Of a DNA stretch of 64,000 nucleotides, positions 8,669 through 16,943 are shown in pieces. The notes under the pieces are model-generated. The model was not told the origin of the DNA, searched no databases, and saw nothing but the letters and a program-made list of their open reading frames with translations. Both the position numbers and the translations under genes were made by a program. Source of the stretch: Flavobacteriaceae bacterium PS02293 (lineage in GTDB: Bacteria; Bacteroidota; Bacteroidia; Flavobacteriales; Weeksellaceae); contig JASCOV010000002.1 in NCBI GenBank assembly GCA_029960045.1, forward strand, positions 310,001 through 374,000. The letters are read 5' to 3'. The first letter of the stretch is position 1; each line of letters opens with the position of its first letter.

Positions 8669-10012
8669 ATGAAAATCGAAAAACGCTGGATCATTTCTTT
8701 TGTTATTATCAGTATCATTTCTATCGCTGCACTTTTCTGGCCAGAGCAGACTTCTTTGCCTTTGTCTGGAACTTTTTTGGGAGAAGATAGCATTGTAGGA
8801 GCGGATGTTGCCTGGATTCTGGCATCTTCCGGTTTGGTTTTATTGATGACACCAGGACTTTCATTTTTTTATGGCGGAATGGTAGGGAAAAAGAATATGA
8901 TCTCTACAATGTTACAGAGTTTTATCGCATTAGGAGTCATCAGTATTTTATGGGTTGTTGTAGGTTTCAGTTTATCGTTTGGTGAATCTATTGGAATCAC
9001 AATCAATGGCGAACATTATGGGTTGATTGGAAATCCAACTACTTATTTATTTTTTAACAATGTTGGCGTTTTTCCTCACAGTAAAATGGCTTCAACTATT
9101 CCTTTTATTTTATTTGCATTATTTCAAATGAAATTCGCAGTTATCACGCCAGCTTTGATTACGGGTTCTTTTGCAGAAAGAGTAAGATTTATTTCTTACT
9201 TGTTGTTTATGGTTTTGTTCAGTTTAATAATTTATACACCGCTTTGTCATATGGTTTGGTATCCGGACGGCTTACTTAATAAATATTTTGGTGTAAAGGA
9301 TTTTGCCGGCGGAACCGTAGTTCATATGAGTGCGGGATTTGCAGCTTTGGCTGGCGCAATGATGATTGGAAAAAGAAAAAATCCACACCACGAACCTTCC
9401 AACATTCCGTTTGTAATTTTAGGAACAGGAATGCTTTGGTTTGGCTGGTTTGGATTCAATGCTGGTTCGGCTTTGGCGGCAAATGCAACAGCAGCAATGG
9501 CTTTCGGAACTACAACTATTGCATCTGGAACAGCAATGTTATCCTGGATATTTTTTGACAGAGTTAATGGTCGTAAGGTTTCCGCTTTAGGAGCTTGTAT
9601 TGGAGCAGTCGTTGGTTTGGTTGCGATTACGCCGGCTGCAGGTTTTGTGACGCTTCCACACGCTATTTTTATAGGATTTATTTCAGCAATTGTTTCCAAT
9701 CTAATGTGCAACTGGAAACGACTGAAAAAAGTGGACGATACTTTGGATGTTTTTGCTTGTCACGGTGTTGGTGGAATTATGGGAATGATTTTGACAGCAA
9801 TTTTAGCTCAAGGGGAAAATGCAAGTCTTCTTCACGGCGGTTTCGAAGTGTTTGCACATCATATGATGGCCTTGGTTTTGGTTTCTGCATTTACATTCTT
9901 AGGCTCATTAATACTATATAAAGTGACCGATATGATTATCCCTTTAAGAGTGGCAGAAGATTCTGAAAGTATAGGTTTGGATCTTTCTCAGCATGATGAG
10001 AGTTTAGCATAA
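8669..10012 (+). CDS. amt: Ammonium transporter (Amt family)
   Basis: A 447-residue polytopic membrane protein for NH4+/NH3 uptake. After an extra N-terminal hydrophobic helix (residues about 8-24) come the Amt helices with GLSFFYGGMVGKKN near residue 70, the PALITGSFAERVRF motif, GGTVVHMSAGFAAL with the conserved pore His, and CHGVGGIMG with the second pore His region. Length is within the usual Amt range. No GlnK/PII gene is next to it. A single-gene unit with its own promoter and terminator; the palindrome over the promoter suggests nitrogen-dependent control. Confidence 0.95.
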   Translation: MKIEKRWIISFVIISIISIAALFWPEQTSLPLSGTFLGEDSIVGADVAWILASSGLVLLMTPGLSFFYGGMVGKKNMISTMLQSFIALGVISILWVVVGFSLSFGESIGITINGEHYGLIGNPTTYLFFNNVGVFPHSKMASTIPFILFALFQMKFAVITPALITGSFAERVRFISYLLFMVLFSLIIYTPLCHMVWYPDGLLNKYFGVKDFAGGTVVHMSAGFAALAGAMMIGKRKNPHHEPSNIPFVILGTGMLWFGWFGFNAGSALAANATAAMAFGTTTIASGTAMLSWIFFDRVNGRKVSALGACIGAVVGLVAITPAAGFVTLPHAIFIGFISAIVSNLMCNWKRLKKVDDTLDVFACHGVGGIMGMILTAILAQGENASLLHGGFEVFAHHMMALVLVSAFTFLGSLILYKVTDMIIPLRVAEDSESIGLDLSQHDESLA

Positions 10013-10048
10013 ATTATGCAGTGATGCATAGTTGATTTTGATATGAAG

Positions 10049-10079
10049 AAAACCTCACTTTTTATAAGTGAGGTTTTTG
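10049..10079 (+). terminator. Terminator after amt
   Basis: AAAACCTCACTT-TTTAT-AAGTGAGGTTTTT hairpin with a T run, about 40 bases after the amt stop. Confidence 0.9.
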
Positions 10080-10110
10080 TTTTTAATTGAATTAAATGTT
10101 TTTAAATTTG
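10076..10110 (+). promoter_or_regulatory. Promoter of the TPR protein gene
   Basis: TTTG (10076-10079), 23 bases, TAAATTTG (10103-10110). It lies inside an upstream in-frame extension of the next gene, arguing that translation starts at 10129 rather than 10096. Confidence 0.55.
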
Positions 10111-10128
10111 AGATTATTTATAAAACTA

Positions 10129-10782
10129 ATGAAAATCAAAATTTTAATAATAAGTTTTATCGTTTGTTTCTTTAACTGTAAATCGCAAGACTGTCCACAG
10201 GGTATTAATGTTTTACCGATGTATGGCGATGTGAAAAAATGTAAAGAACAAATCCAAAGTGATAAAGAATTTCTTGCCGAGATGGATAGCAAATTTAATA
10301 ACAGAAAAGATGCTTCAAAAAGTCTCGTAAATGCAGGTTGGGATTATTTTTATAAAAAGGATTATAACACCGCAATGAAGCGATTCAATCAAGCTTGGTT
10401 GACATATCCGGAGTTATATGAAATCTATTGGGGTTTTGGGAATTTGATAGCTGTCCAGGGAAATGCTGAAAACGCAATGCAATATTTTGATTTAGCAAAA
10501 AAATACAAACCGGAAAATTCGGATTTTTATTCTTCAACTGCTATTGCGTATTCTCAGATATTCTTTAAAAATAATAATACTGAGTTATTAAAAAAGGCAA
10601 TAAAAGATTTAGAAACAGGATTGAAAATTGATTCCAAAAATGCGAAACTCTATTCATTGATGTCAACTTCTTATTTTTATTTGAATGATATAAAAAAAGC
10701 AAAAGAATATTTCAAGAAAGCTGACGAAATTGATGGTTCTATTATAAACGACGAATACAGAAAAATTATCAGCTCAAAATAG
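10129..10782 (+). CDS. Tetratricopeptide repeat protein, exported
   Basis: A 217-residue protein with a short signal sequence (MKIKILIISFIVCFFNCKS) that may be a lipoprotein signal with the Cys in FFNC. Then come TPR units: about residues 70-103 (AGWDYFYKKDYNTAMKRF), 105-138 (YWGFGNLIAVQGNAENAMQYF) and a C-terminal pair including SLMSTSYFYLNDIKKAKEYF. TPRs mediate protein-protein contacts; no specific partner can be named. The start is the ATG at 10129, after the predicted promoter. Confidence 0.75.
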   Translation: MKIKILIISFIVCFFNCKSQDCPQGINVLPMYGDVKKCKEQIQSDKEFLAEMDSKFNNRKDASKSLVNAGWDYFYKKDYNTAMKRFNQAWLTYPELYEIYWGFGNLIAVQGNAENAMQYFDLAKKYKPENSDFYSSTAIAYSQIFFKNNNTELLKKAIKDLETGLKIDSKNAKLYSLMSTSYFYLNDIKKAKEYFKKADEIDGSIINDEYRKIISSK

Positions 10783-10896
10783 TAAATCAATTATTTTGGG
10801 AAGCAAAAACATTTGTCATAATTTCCAAATTTTCTCCCCAAAATACACTCAAAATCCGCTGGAAAATCTCTAAATTCGTGTCTTAAAATTTTAAAA

Positions 10897-12228
10897 ATGA
10901 CGAAATTCGGAGTTGATGCGGCCAGTTTTTATGTGCCTTCTTTATATTTAGAAATCAAAGACCTTGCTGAGAAAAGAGGAATAGAACCAGCAAAACTGGA
11001 AAAAGGTTTAGGCTTACACAAAATGGCTTTACCCGATGTTCACGAGGATGCAGCGACTTTTGCGGCGGAAGCTTTGCTAAAATTAATTCAAGACTATAAC
11101 ATCAATCCGAAAGAAATTTCCAGAGTTTACCTTGGAACCGAAAGTGCCTTGGACGCTGCAAAACCAACCGCAACTTACGCCGTTCAAATGGTTGAAGAAT
11201 TCCTAAGTGAAGAATTCGGGGAAAGAAGTTTCAAAAACTGCGATGTCGTTGATATGACTTTTGCTTGTGTTGGAGCTGTTGATGCGCTTCATAATTCATT
11301 AGATTTTGTAAGAGCAAATCCTACAAAAAAAGCAGTTGTGATTGCAAGCGATTATGCAAAATACGAGTTGGCTTCTTCCGGAGAATATACGCAAGGTGGA
11401 GGAGCGGTGGCTTTATTGGTTTCGGCTAATCCAAAATTGATTGAGATTGATAATAATTGGGGCGTTGCAACGGAAAGCGTCTTCGATTTCTTCAAACCAA
11501 GACGTCATCATTCCAAATCTGAATTTAATTCCGCGCCAGAAAATTATCCAGACAAAATCGAAGTATTTACAGACGAACCTGTTTTCGACGGACAATATTC
11601 TAATGTTTGTTATCAGGACAGAATTCGTGAAGCTTATCAGCATTATAAAGAACAGACTTTTACGGTTAGACCTTATGAAGATTGGAGATATTTGATTTTC
11701 CATTTACCATATGCTTTTCACGGAAAAAGAGTATTTACGGAGATTTATAGTTTAGAAAATAATCTTGATTTTTCTGATGCTGAGAAACAGAAAGCAATTG
11801 CAAAATCTGAAGATTATATCAATTTTATCAACGAAAAAATTGAGAAATCTCAAAGAGCTTCTTCCGAAATTGGAAATATGTATACCGCTTCTATTTTTAT
11901 GGCGTTGTTGTCTGCATTGCAAACTTCGTTTAACGAAAATGAAGATTTGACTGAAAAAGAAATTGGTTTCTTGGCTTACGGAAGTGGTTCTAAATCAAAA
12001 GTATTCGTAGGGAAAATCTCTCCTGAATGGAAATCTGTAGTTGAAAAATGGAACGTTTTCGAAAGCTTGAAAAATAGATTAGCAATTGATTTTGAAACTT
12101 ATGAGAAGTTGCATCGTAAACAATTGGATTCTTCTGTGAATCCGAGTTATAAAGGTTTTGGATTGACAAGAGTTGAAAAAGAAAGTCCGGTTCTGAAAGG
12201 CGCAAGATATTATTCTTATCAAAAATAA
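10897..12228 (+). CDS. Hydroxymethylglutaryl-CoA synthase family protein
   Basis: A 443-residue thiolase-fold enzyme. The N-terminus (KFGVDAASFYVPSLYL), the nucleophile region MTFACVGAVDAL with the catalytic Cys, the NYPDKIEVF and FHLPYAFHGKR segments are typical of HMG-CoA synthase, which joins acetoacetyl-CoA and acetyl-CoA to form HMG-CoA for the mevalonate isoprenoid pathway used by flavobacteria. No other mevalonate gene is nearby and no polyketide cluster is seen, so the housekeeping role is favoured. Own terminator downstream. Confidence 0.9.
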   Translation: MTKFGVDAASFYVPSLYLEIKDLAEKRGIEPAKLEKGLGLHKMALPDVHEDAATFAAEALLKLIQDYNINPKEISRVYLGTESALDAAKPTATYAVQMVEEFLSEEFGERSFKNCDVVDMTFACVGAVDALHNSLDFVRANPTKKAVVIASDYAKYELASSGEYTQGGGAVALLVSANPKLIEIDNNWGVATESVFDFFKPRRHHSKSEFNSAPENYPDKIEVFTDEPVFDGQYSNVCYQDRIREAYQHYKEQTFTVRPYEDWRYLIFHLPYAFHGKRVFTEIYSLENNLDFSDAEKQKAIAKSEDYINFINEKIEKSQRASSEIGNMYTASIFMALLSALQTSFNENEDLTEKEIGFLAYGSGSKSKVFVGKISPEWKSVVEKWNVFESLKNRLAIDFETYEKLHRKQLDSSVNPSYKGFGLTRVEKESPVLKGARYYSYQK

Positions 12229-12254
12229 AATTCCATAAACAGAATATAAAAATC

Positions 12255-12290
12255 GAAGACGAGCAAATAATCATTTGCTCGTCTTCTTTT
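12255..12290. terminator. Strong bidirectional terminator
   Basis: Perfect 14-bp stem (GAAGACGAGCAAAT with ATTTGCTCGTCTTC), 4-base loop, T run, between the convergent HMG-CoA synthase and AraC genes. Confidence 0.9.
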
Positions 12291-12318
12291 TGAAAATATC
12301 TATAACTAACTATTTAAC

Positions 12319-13236
12319 TCAAATTAATTTTTTGTTCTGAAAAATTTTCGGCGTTACACCTTCCATTTGTTTGAAAACTCGGATAAAATAATTCGTATCC
12401 GAAAATCCTGTACTGAAGGCAGTTTCACTCACAGAACTATTATGAATCAGCATTTCTTTTGCTTTTTTGATTCTCTCGTGAATAATAAAATCATTTGGTG
12501 AAATCCCCAATTCTTCTTTGAACATTTTGAAGAAATTCGATTTGCTGACATAAGCCATTTTTGCAATCGCATCAATCGATAATTTCTGATGAAGATTTTT
12601 CTTAATATAATCCGCGACAAAACCAATTCTAGATTTGTTTTTCAGCGTATTTTTTTCAACTAGATTTCTCGCCTGAGTCTGCATCAATCTTATTAAAAGT
12701 TCTTTCAAAGCAAAATCAGCAATCACATCTTTATAAGAATTATCATCCATTGCAATTCTCATAATATTGTTGGTTGCAGACGCCAAAGCTTTACTATTAA
12801 GCAGATAAAATTCTTCCAAAGAAATATTCCATTGCGAAGAATCGTCCACTTTTTTTGCATTGAAGTTCAAAAGGTCAAGCGATTCCTGTACAAATTCGGG
12901 ATTCAAAGTCAACGAAATACACTGAGAAGCATCTTTATCGGCATCAGGAAAATCAATCACCATTGTTTCTCCAGGCGCAACCAAAACACTTTCTCCAGGC
13001 AGATATTCGAAGTAATTACTTTTATCCTGAAGTTTCATCCATTTCTTTCCTCTCAACATTCCTGTAAACGCCAAATGTTCAAAGTGCAATTTCACGTCAT
13101 ATGCACTCTGATGCGTCTCATAGATACTGAATTCACAATTATTTAAACTGAACTTGGTCTGATTTTCCACCAATGTGTTCAGTTTATTTTCCTGTGTCAG
13201 ATTAGGTTTGTTAAGTTGAAAATGATTTAGATTCAT
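12319..13236 (-). CDS. AraC family transcriptional regulator next to the aldehyde dehydrogenase locus
   Basis: A 305-residue protein with an N-terminal sensing domain (cupin-like, about residues 35-190) and a C-terminal AraC DNA-binding domain with two helix-turn-helix units (about 208-300; LSIDAIAKMAYVSKSNFFKMFKEELG and SETAFSTGFSDTNYFIRVFKQMEG). It is divergent from the aldehyde dehydrogenase gene, separated by 211 bases, so it is probably the activator of that operon. The inducer is unknown; an aldehyde or alcohol is likely from context. Confidence 0.9.
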   Translation of the reverse strand: MNLNHFQLNKPNLTQENKLNTLVENQTKFSLNNCEFSIYETHQSAYDVKLHFEHLAFTGMLRGKKWMKLQDKSNYFEYLPGESVLVAPGETMVIDFPDADKDASQCISLTLNPEFVQESLDLLNFNAKKVDDSSQWNISLEEFYLLNSKALASATNNIMRIAMDDNSYKDVIADFALKELLIRLMQTQARNLVEKNTLKNKSRIGFVADYIKKNLHQKLSIDAIAKMAYVSKSNFFKMFKEELGISPNDFIIHERIKKAKEMLIHNSSVSETAFSTGFSDTNYFIRVFKQMEGVTPKIFQNKKLI

Positions 13237-13266
13237 TACTCAAGATTTTTATAACATCTTGTTTCT

Positions 13267-13296
13267 CAAATATAACAATTTAAAATTACAGCCAAA
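13267..13296 (-). promoter_or_regulatory. Promoter of the AraC regulator gene
   Basis: On the minus strand TTTG (13296-13293), 18 bases, TATATTTG (13274-13267), giving a leader of about 25 bases to the ATG at 13236. Confidence 0.65.
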
Positions 13297-13390
13297 CATA
13301 ATTTTTTCTTAATTAAATTATAAAAAATCTTAAAAGTAGGATTTTACTATTTTTTTGGAGAATTGTGCTATTCTGTTTGTTTAATGTCTG

Positions 13391-13419
13391 GTTAACTTAG
13401 CCTTAATCAAATGTTAACT
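13391..13419 (+). promoter_or_regulatory. Direct repeat GTTAACT x2 upstream of aldehyde dehydrogenase (candidate AraC sites)
   Basis: Two identical 7-mers at 13391-13397 and 13413-13419, spaced 22 bases start to start (about two helical turns), 29 bases before the ATG at 13448. AraC-type activators bind direct repeats in such a phase. Confidence 0.45.
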
Positions 13420-13447
13420 GATTATTAATAACAAAACAAATATTATT

Positions 13448-14974
13448 ATGAGCACAACACTAGAACAACAAAACTCGACCACTTTAGCTTGGCCAGAATT
13501 CAAAGCTAAATATGATAATTACATCGGTGGAAAATTTGTACCATCGGCTGGCGGACAATATTTCGATGTGGTTTCTCCGATTAACGGAAAAGTTTTCACG
13601 CAAGCTGCACATTCCAACAAAGAAGATTTGGAAGCAGCGGTTAATGTAGCATCAGAAGCTTTCAAAACCTGGAAAGATACTTCTCCAACAGAACGCAGCA
13701 TTATTCTAAACAAAATCGCAGACAGAATCGAGGAAAACTTGGAATACATCGCAACTGTAGAAACCATTGATAACGGAAAAGCAGTGAGAGAAACTTTGGC
13801 TGCGGATATTCCTTTGGCAGTTGACCATTTCAGATATTTTGCTTCGGTAATCAGAGCAGAAGAAGGTTCTCACAACGAGTTAGACAAAGACACAGTTTCA
13901 TTAATTGTTCACGAACCACTTGGTGTAATTGCACAAATCATCCCTTGGAATTTCCCAATACTAATGGCAGTTTGGAAACTCGCTCCGGCTTTGGCTGCAG
14001 GTAACTGCGTCGTTCTGAAACCAGCGGAAAGTACACCAATCTCAATTATGGTTTTAATGGAACTGATTGGAGATTTGCTTCCAGCAGGCGTTGTAAACAT
14101 TGTTAACGGTTTCGGAGCAGAGTTAGGAAGAGCTTTGGTAACTAATCCAAAAGTAAACAAAGCTGCCTTCACTGGTTCTACAGCAACTGGACGTTTGGTG
14201 ATGCAATATGCGACAGAGAATATCATTCCTGTGACATTGGAATTGGGAGGAAAGTCGCCTAATATTTTCTTCAATTCGGTAATGGATGCAGACGACGAAT
14301 TCTTGGATAAAGCAATCGAAGGCGCAGTTCTTTTTGCATTGAATCAAGGTGAAATCTGTACTTGTCCTTCAAGATTGTTAGTTCAGGAAGATATTGCAGA
14401 TGCTTTCATCGCAAAAGTAATCGAAAGAACCGAAGCAATTAAAGTTGGAAATCCATTAGACAAAACAGTAATGATGGGAGCACAGGCTTCTAAAATCCAA
14501 AAAGATAAAATCGAAGGCTACTTGAAACTCGGTAAAGAAGAAGGTGCAGAAGTGTTGACAGGTGGAGAAGCTAACCACATCGAAGGATTGGAAGACGGCT
14601 ACTACATCAAGCCAACCATTTTCAAAGGCAACAACAGAATGAGAATCTTCCAGGAAGAGATTTTCGGACCTGTGGTGGCGTTCACGACTTTCAAAGATGA
14701 AGCAGAAGCTTTAGAAATTGCGAATGATACGATTTATGGATTGGGAGCTGGTGTTTGGACGAGAGATGCGCATCAGTTGTATCAGATTCCTCGTCACGTG
14801 CAGGCTGGTAGAATTTGGGTGAATCAGTATCACGCTTACCCTGCCGGAGCACCTTTCGGAGGTTACAAGCAATCCGGAGTTGGTAGAGAAAATCACAAAA
14901 TGATGCTCGACCATTACCGTCAAACCAAAAATATGCTGATATCCTACAACAAAAACAAATTAGGATTCTTCTAA
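13448..14974 (+). CDS. NAD-dependent aldehyde dehydrogenase (AldB/ExaC type)
   Basis: A 508-residue enzyme that oxidises aldehydes (acetaldehyde-like) to acids. The cofactor-binding motif PWNFP (167-171), FTGST (241-245), the general base Glu265 in LELGG and the nucleophile Cys304 in GEICTCPSR are present. The extra Cys two residues after the nucleophile is typical of the AldB/ExaC branch found with AraC regulators, alcohol dehydrogenases and DUF779 proteins, which is exactly the context here. First gene of the operon. Confidence 0.93.
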   Translation: MSTTLEQQNSTTLAWPEFKAKYDNYIGGKFVPSAGGQYFDVVSPINGKVFTQAAHSNKEDLEAAVNVASEAFKTWKDTSPTERSIILNKIADRIEENLEYIATVETIDNGKAVRETLAADIPLAVDHFRYFASVIRAEEGSHNELDKDTVSLIVHEPLGVIAQIIPWNFPILMAVWKLAPALAAGNCVVLKPAESTPISIMVLMELIGDLLPAGVVNIVNGFGAELGRALVTNPKVNKAAFTGSTATGRLVMQYATENIIPVTLELGGKSPNIFFNSVMDADDEFLDKAIEGAVLFALNQGEICTCPSRLLVQEDIADAFIAKVIERTEAIKVGNPLDKTVMMGAQASKIQKDKIEGYLKLGKEEGAEVLTGGEANHIEGLEDGYYIKPTIFKGNNRMRIFQEEIFGPVVAFTTFKDEAEALEIANDTIYGLGAGVWTRDAHQLYQIPRHVQAGRIWVNQYHAYPAGAPFGGYKQSGVGRENHKMMLDHYRQTKNMLISYNKNKLGFF

Positions 14975-14990
14975 TAGATTTAAGTTTATT

Positions 14991-15064
14991 TCTCTCGCTG
15001 ATTTTACAGATTTAGCTGATAAATATGTTATAAAATCTGCCTGATTTGCATAATCAGCGAGAGA
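14991..15064. repeat. Palindromic dispersed repeat, family C copy 1
   Basis: A 13-bp inverted repeat (TCTCTCGCTGATT with AATCAGCGAGAGA) encloses about 48 bases containing shorter related pieces (ACAGATTTAGCTGAT, AATCTGCCTGATT). It sits between the aldehyde and alcohol dehydrogenase genes. A related element is at 41818-41882. Confidence 0.65.
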
Positions 15065-15144
15065 TAATAAAAAAATAATACACCAGAATTTGGAACATCA
15101 AATAACAATAAAAACAATAATATTAACCATATAAAAAGTAAATT

Positions 15145-16179
15145 ATGATTCCAAAAACAATGAAAGCGGCAGTTGTACAAGGTTACGGACAGCCATTGAA
15201 AATTATGGAAGTTCCGGTAAGAGAACCCGGACGTTATGAAGTATTAGTAAAAGTAATTGCCTGTGGCGTTTGCCACACCGATTTACACGCTGTGGACGGA
15301 GACTGGCCGGCAAAACCAAAAATGCCTCTGATTCCGGGACACGAAGGTGTAGGAATTGTGGTGGCTTGCGGACCAGAAGCGATGGTGAAAGAAGGCGATG
15401 CAGTTGGAGTTCCTTGGTTGTATTCGGCTTGTGGATGCTGCGATTATTGTATCACGGGTTGGGAAACATTGTGTGAAGCCCAGCAAAATGGAGGTTACAG
15501 CGTAGATGGTGGATTTGCAGAATATGTGATTGCAGATTCCAGATATGTAGGACATCTGAAGTCAAATGTTAACTTCCTTGAAATTGCTCCGATTCTTTGC
15601 GCTGGTGTAACAGTTTACAAAGGTCTGAAAGAAACCGAAACAAAACCAGGAGAATGGGTTGCCATTTCCGGAATCGGTGGATTGGGTCACGTGGCTGTTC
15701 AATATGCAAAAGCGATGGGAATGCACGTTGCGGCGATAGATGTTGCAGATGACAAATTGGAATTAGCGAAAAAATTAGGAGCGGATTTGGTTGTAAATGC
15801 AAAAGAAACCGACCCGGGAACTTATCTTCACAAAGAAGTTGGAGGAATGCACGGTGCATTGATTACCGCTGTTTCTCCAATTGCTTTCAAACAAGGGATA
15901 GATGTTCTGAGAAGAAAAGGTACCATTGCATTGAATGGACTTCCGCCAGGTTCTTTCCCATTACCAATTTTCGAAACTGTTCTTAAGAGAATTACCGTGA
16001 GAGGTTCTATTGTTGGAACAAGAAAAGATTTACAAGAAGCATTGGATTTTGCAAACGAAGGTTTGGTAAAAGCAACCGTAACTTCCGCAAAATTGGAAGA
16101 TATCAACGATGTATTTGATAAAATGAAAGCCGGTCAAATCGACGGTCGTATCGTTTTGGATATTGCCGGACAAAATTAA
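15145..16179 (+). CDS. adhP: Zinc-dependent alcohol dehydrogenase (AdhP type)
   Basis: A 344-residue medium-chain dehydrogenase. The catalytic zinc site is in [10 protein letters not shown] and PGHEGVG; the structural zinc site has the four Cys of [17 protein letters not shown]. The nucleotide-binding loop is GIGGLGH. It interconverts primary alcohols and aldehydes with NAD, feeding the aldehyde dehydrogenase upstream. A second in-frame ATG at codon 6 ([10 protein letters not shown]) is an equally good start. Terminator follows. Confidence 0.93.
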   Translation: MIPKTMKAAVVQGYGQPLKIMEVPVREPGRYEVLVKVIACGVCHTDLHAVDGDWPAKPKMPLIPGHEGVGIVVACGPEAMVKEGDAVGVPWLYSACGCCDYCITGWETLCEAQQNGGYSVDGGFAEYVIADSRYVGHLKSNVNFLEIAPILCAGVTVYKGLKETETKPGEWVAISGIGGLGHVAVQYAKAMGMHVAAIDVADDKLELAKKLGADLVVNAKETDPGTYLHKEVGGMHGALITAVSPIAFKQGIDVLRRKGTIALNGLPPGSFPLPIFETVLKRITVRGSIVGTRKDLQEALDFANEGLVKATVTSAKLEDINDVFDKMKAGQIDGRIVLDIAGQN

Positions 16180-16199
16180 TTTATTGTTATTTGAGTTTT

Positions 16200-16232
16200 T
16201 AAGCCCGGCAGATTTTATTTGTCGGGTTTTTG
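16200..16232 (+). terminator. Terminator after adhP
   Basis: AAGCCCGGCA pairs with TGTCGGGTTT (one G-T pair) and is followed by T bases. Confidence 0.75.
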
Positions 16233-16261
16233 TTAACTTTAGTGAAATTAAGTATTTAAAG

Positions 16262-16335
16262 ACTTCGAATCCGCTCAGTCTGACAATGTTGATGAATAAT
16301 TAGTATTAGTGATGTCATCCTGAGCGGAGTCGAAG
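16262..16335. repeat. Palindromic dispersed repeat, family A copy 1
   Basis: CTTCGAATCCGCTCAG (near 16263) and CTGAGCGGAGTCGAAG (16320-16335) form an inverted repeat around a variable AT-rich centre with GACAATG on one side. Other copies: 27907-27976, 33855-33953 and a half copy at 56838-56866. Confidence 0.8.
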
Positions 16336-16371
16336 GATTTTGTTATAAGTTTAATTTTAAAAAAGAAAAAT

Positions 16372-16761
16372 ATGGAAACCAAGGATAAAATCGCAAGACT
16401 TTCCGTAACAGAAAAAGCTTTGGAAGTGATTTGGGAACTGGAAAAAAAACACGGTGAGCTGATGTTCTATCAGGCCGGTGGCTGTTGCGAAGGAACTCAA
16501 CCGCAATGTTTCGAAAAAGGGGGCTATTTCCCAAGAATGAATGATGCTATGATTGGAACCATCAATGGACACGAATTCTGGATAGACCGCGACTTGTTTG
16601 AATATTGGAAGTATTCTCATTTCACATTAGATGTTTTGGATGGTTGGGGACCGGGTGGATTTTCTTTGGAAACGCCTTTGGGAAAAACCTTCAAAGTTCA
16701 TTATAGATTGTTTACGCCGGAAGAACTGGAAAATCTGGAACCTGTTAAACGAAGCGAGTAA
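16372..16761 (+). CDS. DUF779 family protein of aldehyde/alcohol dehydrogenase operons
   Basis: A 129-residue soluble protein. The motif QAGGCCEGTQPQC with clustered Cys, then GYFPRMNDAMIGTINGHEFWID and a conserved GWGPGGFSLETPLGKTF segment mark the DUF779 family. The biochemical role of the family is not known; it is repeatedly found next to acetaldehyde-type dehydrogenases, as here, which suggests a helper or sensing role, and the Cys cluster could bind a metal. Separated from adhP by a terminator and a repeat, so it may have its own promoter. Confidence 0.8.
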   Translation: METKDKIARLSVTEKALEVIWELEKKHGELMFYQAGGCCEGTQPQCFEKGGYFPRMNDAMIGTINGHEFWIDRDLFEYWKYSHFTLDVLDGWGPGGFSLETPLGKTFKVHYRLFTPEELENLEPVKRSE

Positions 16762-16781
16762 ACAACCACTGAATTACCAAC

Positions 16782-16890
16782 TAGCCCCGATGAAAACGGC
16801 ATCCTTTTTTGTTTTCTTGATTTTCGCTTCAATCAAATGACAAATGTTGTGAAAACAAAAAAGATATAGTGGACAGCGGGAAACAGCTCC
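16782..16890. repeat. Long dispersed repeat, family B copy 1
   Basis: Starts TAGCCCCGATGAAAACGG, then CATCCTTTTTTG, an AT-rich centre, ACAAAAAAGATATAG and GGACAGCGGGAAACAGCTCC. Its reverse complement matches the copy at 55409-55530 at both ends. It lies between the convergent DUF779 and symporter genes and may act as a terminator through the paired T and A runs. Confidence 0.75.
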
Positions 16891-16943
16891 AAATAATTAA
16901 TAATTAGTAACTGTTCGACGAAGTCAATAAGCTCCTAAAAAAT

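Noticed and set aside
9322..9711. 129-codon minus-strand frame inside amt
   Set aside because: Antisense shadow of a strongly conserved transporter; Ala/Pro/Lys-rich with no family features.
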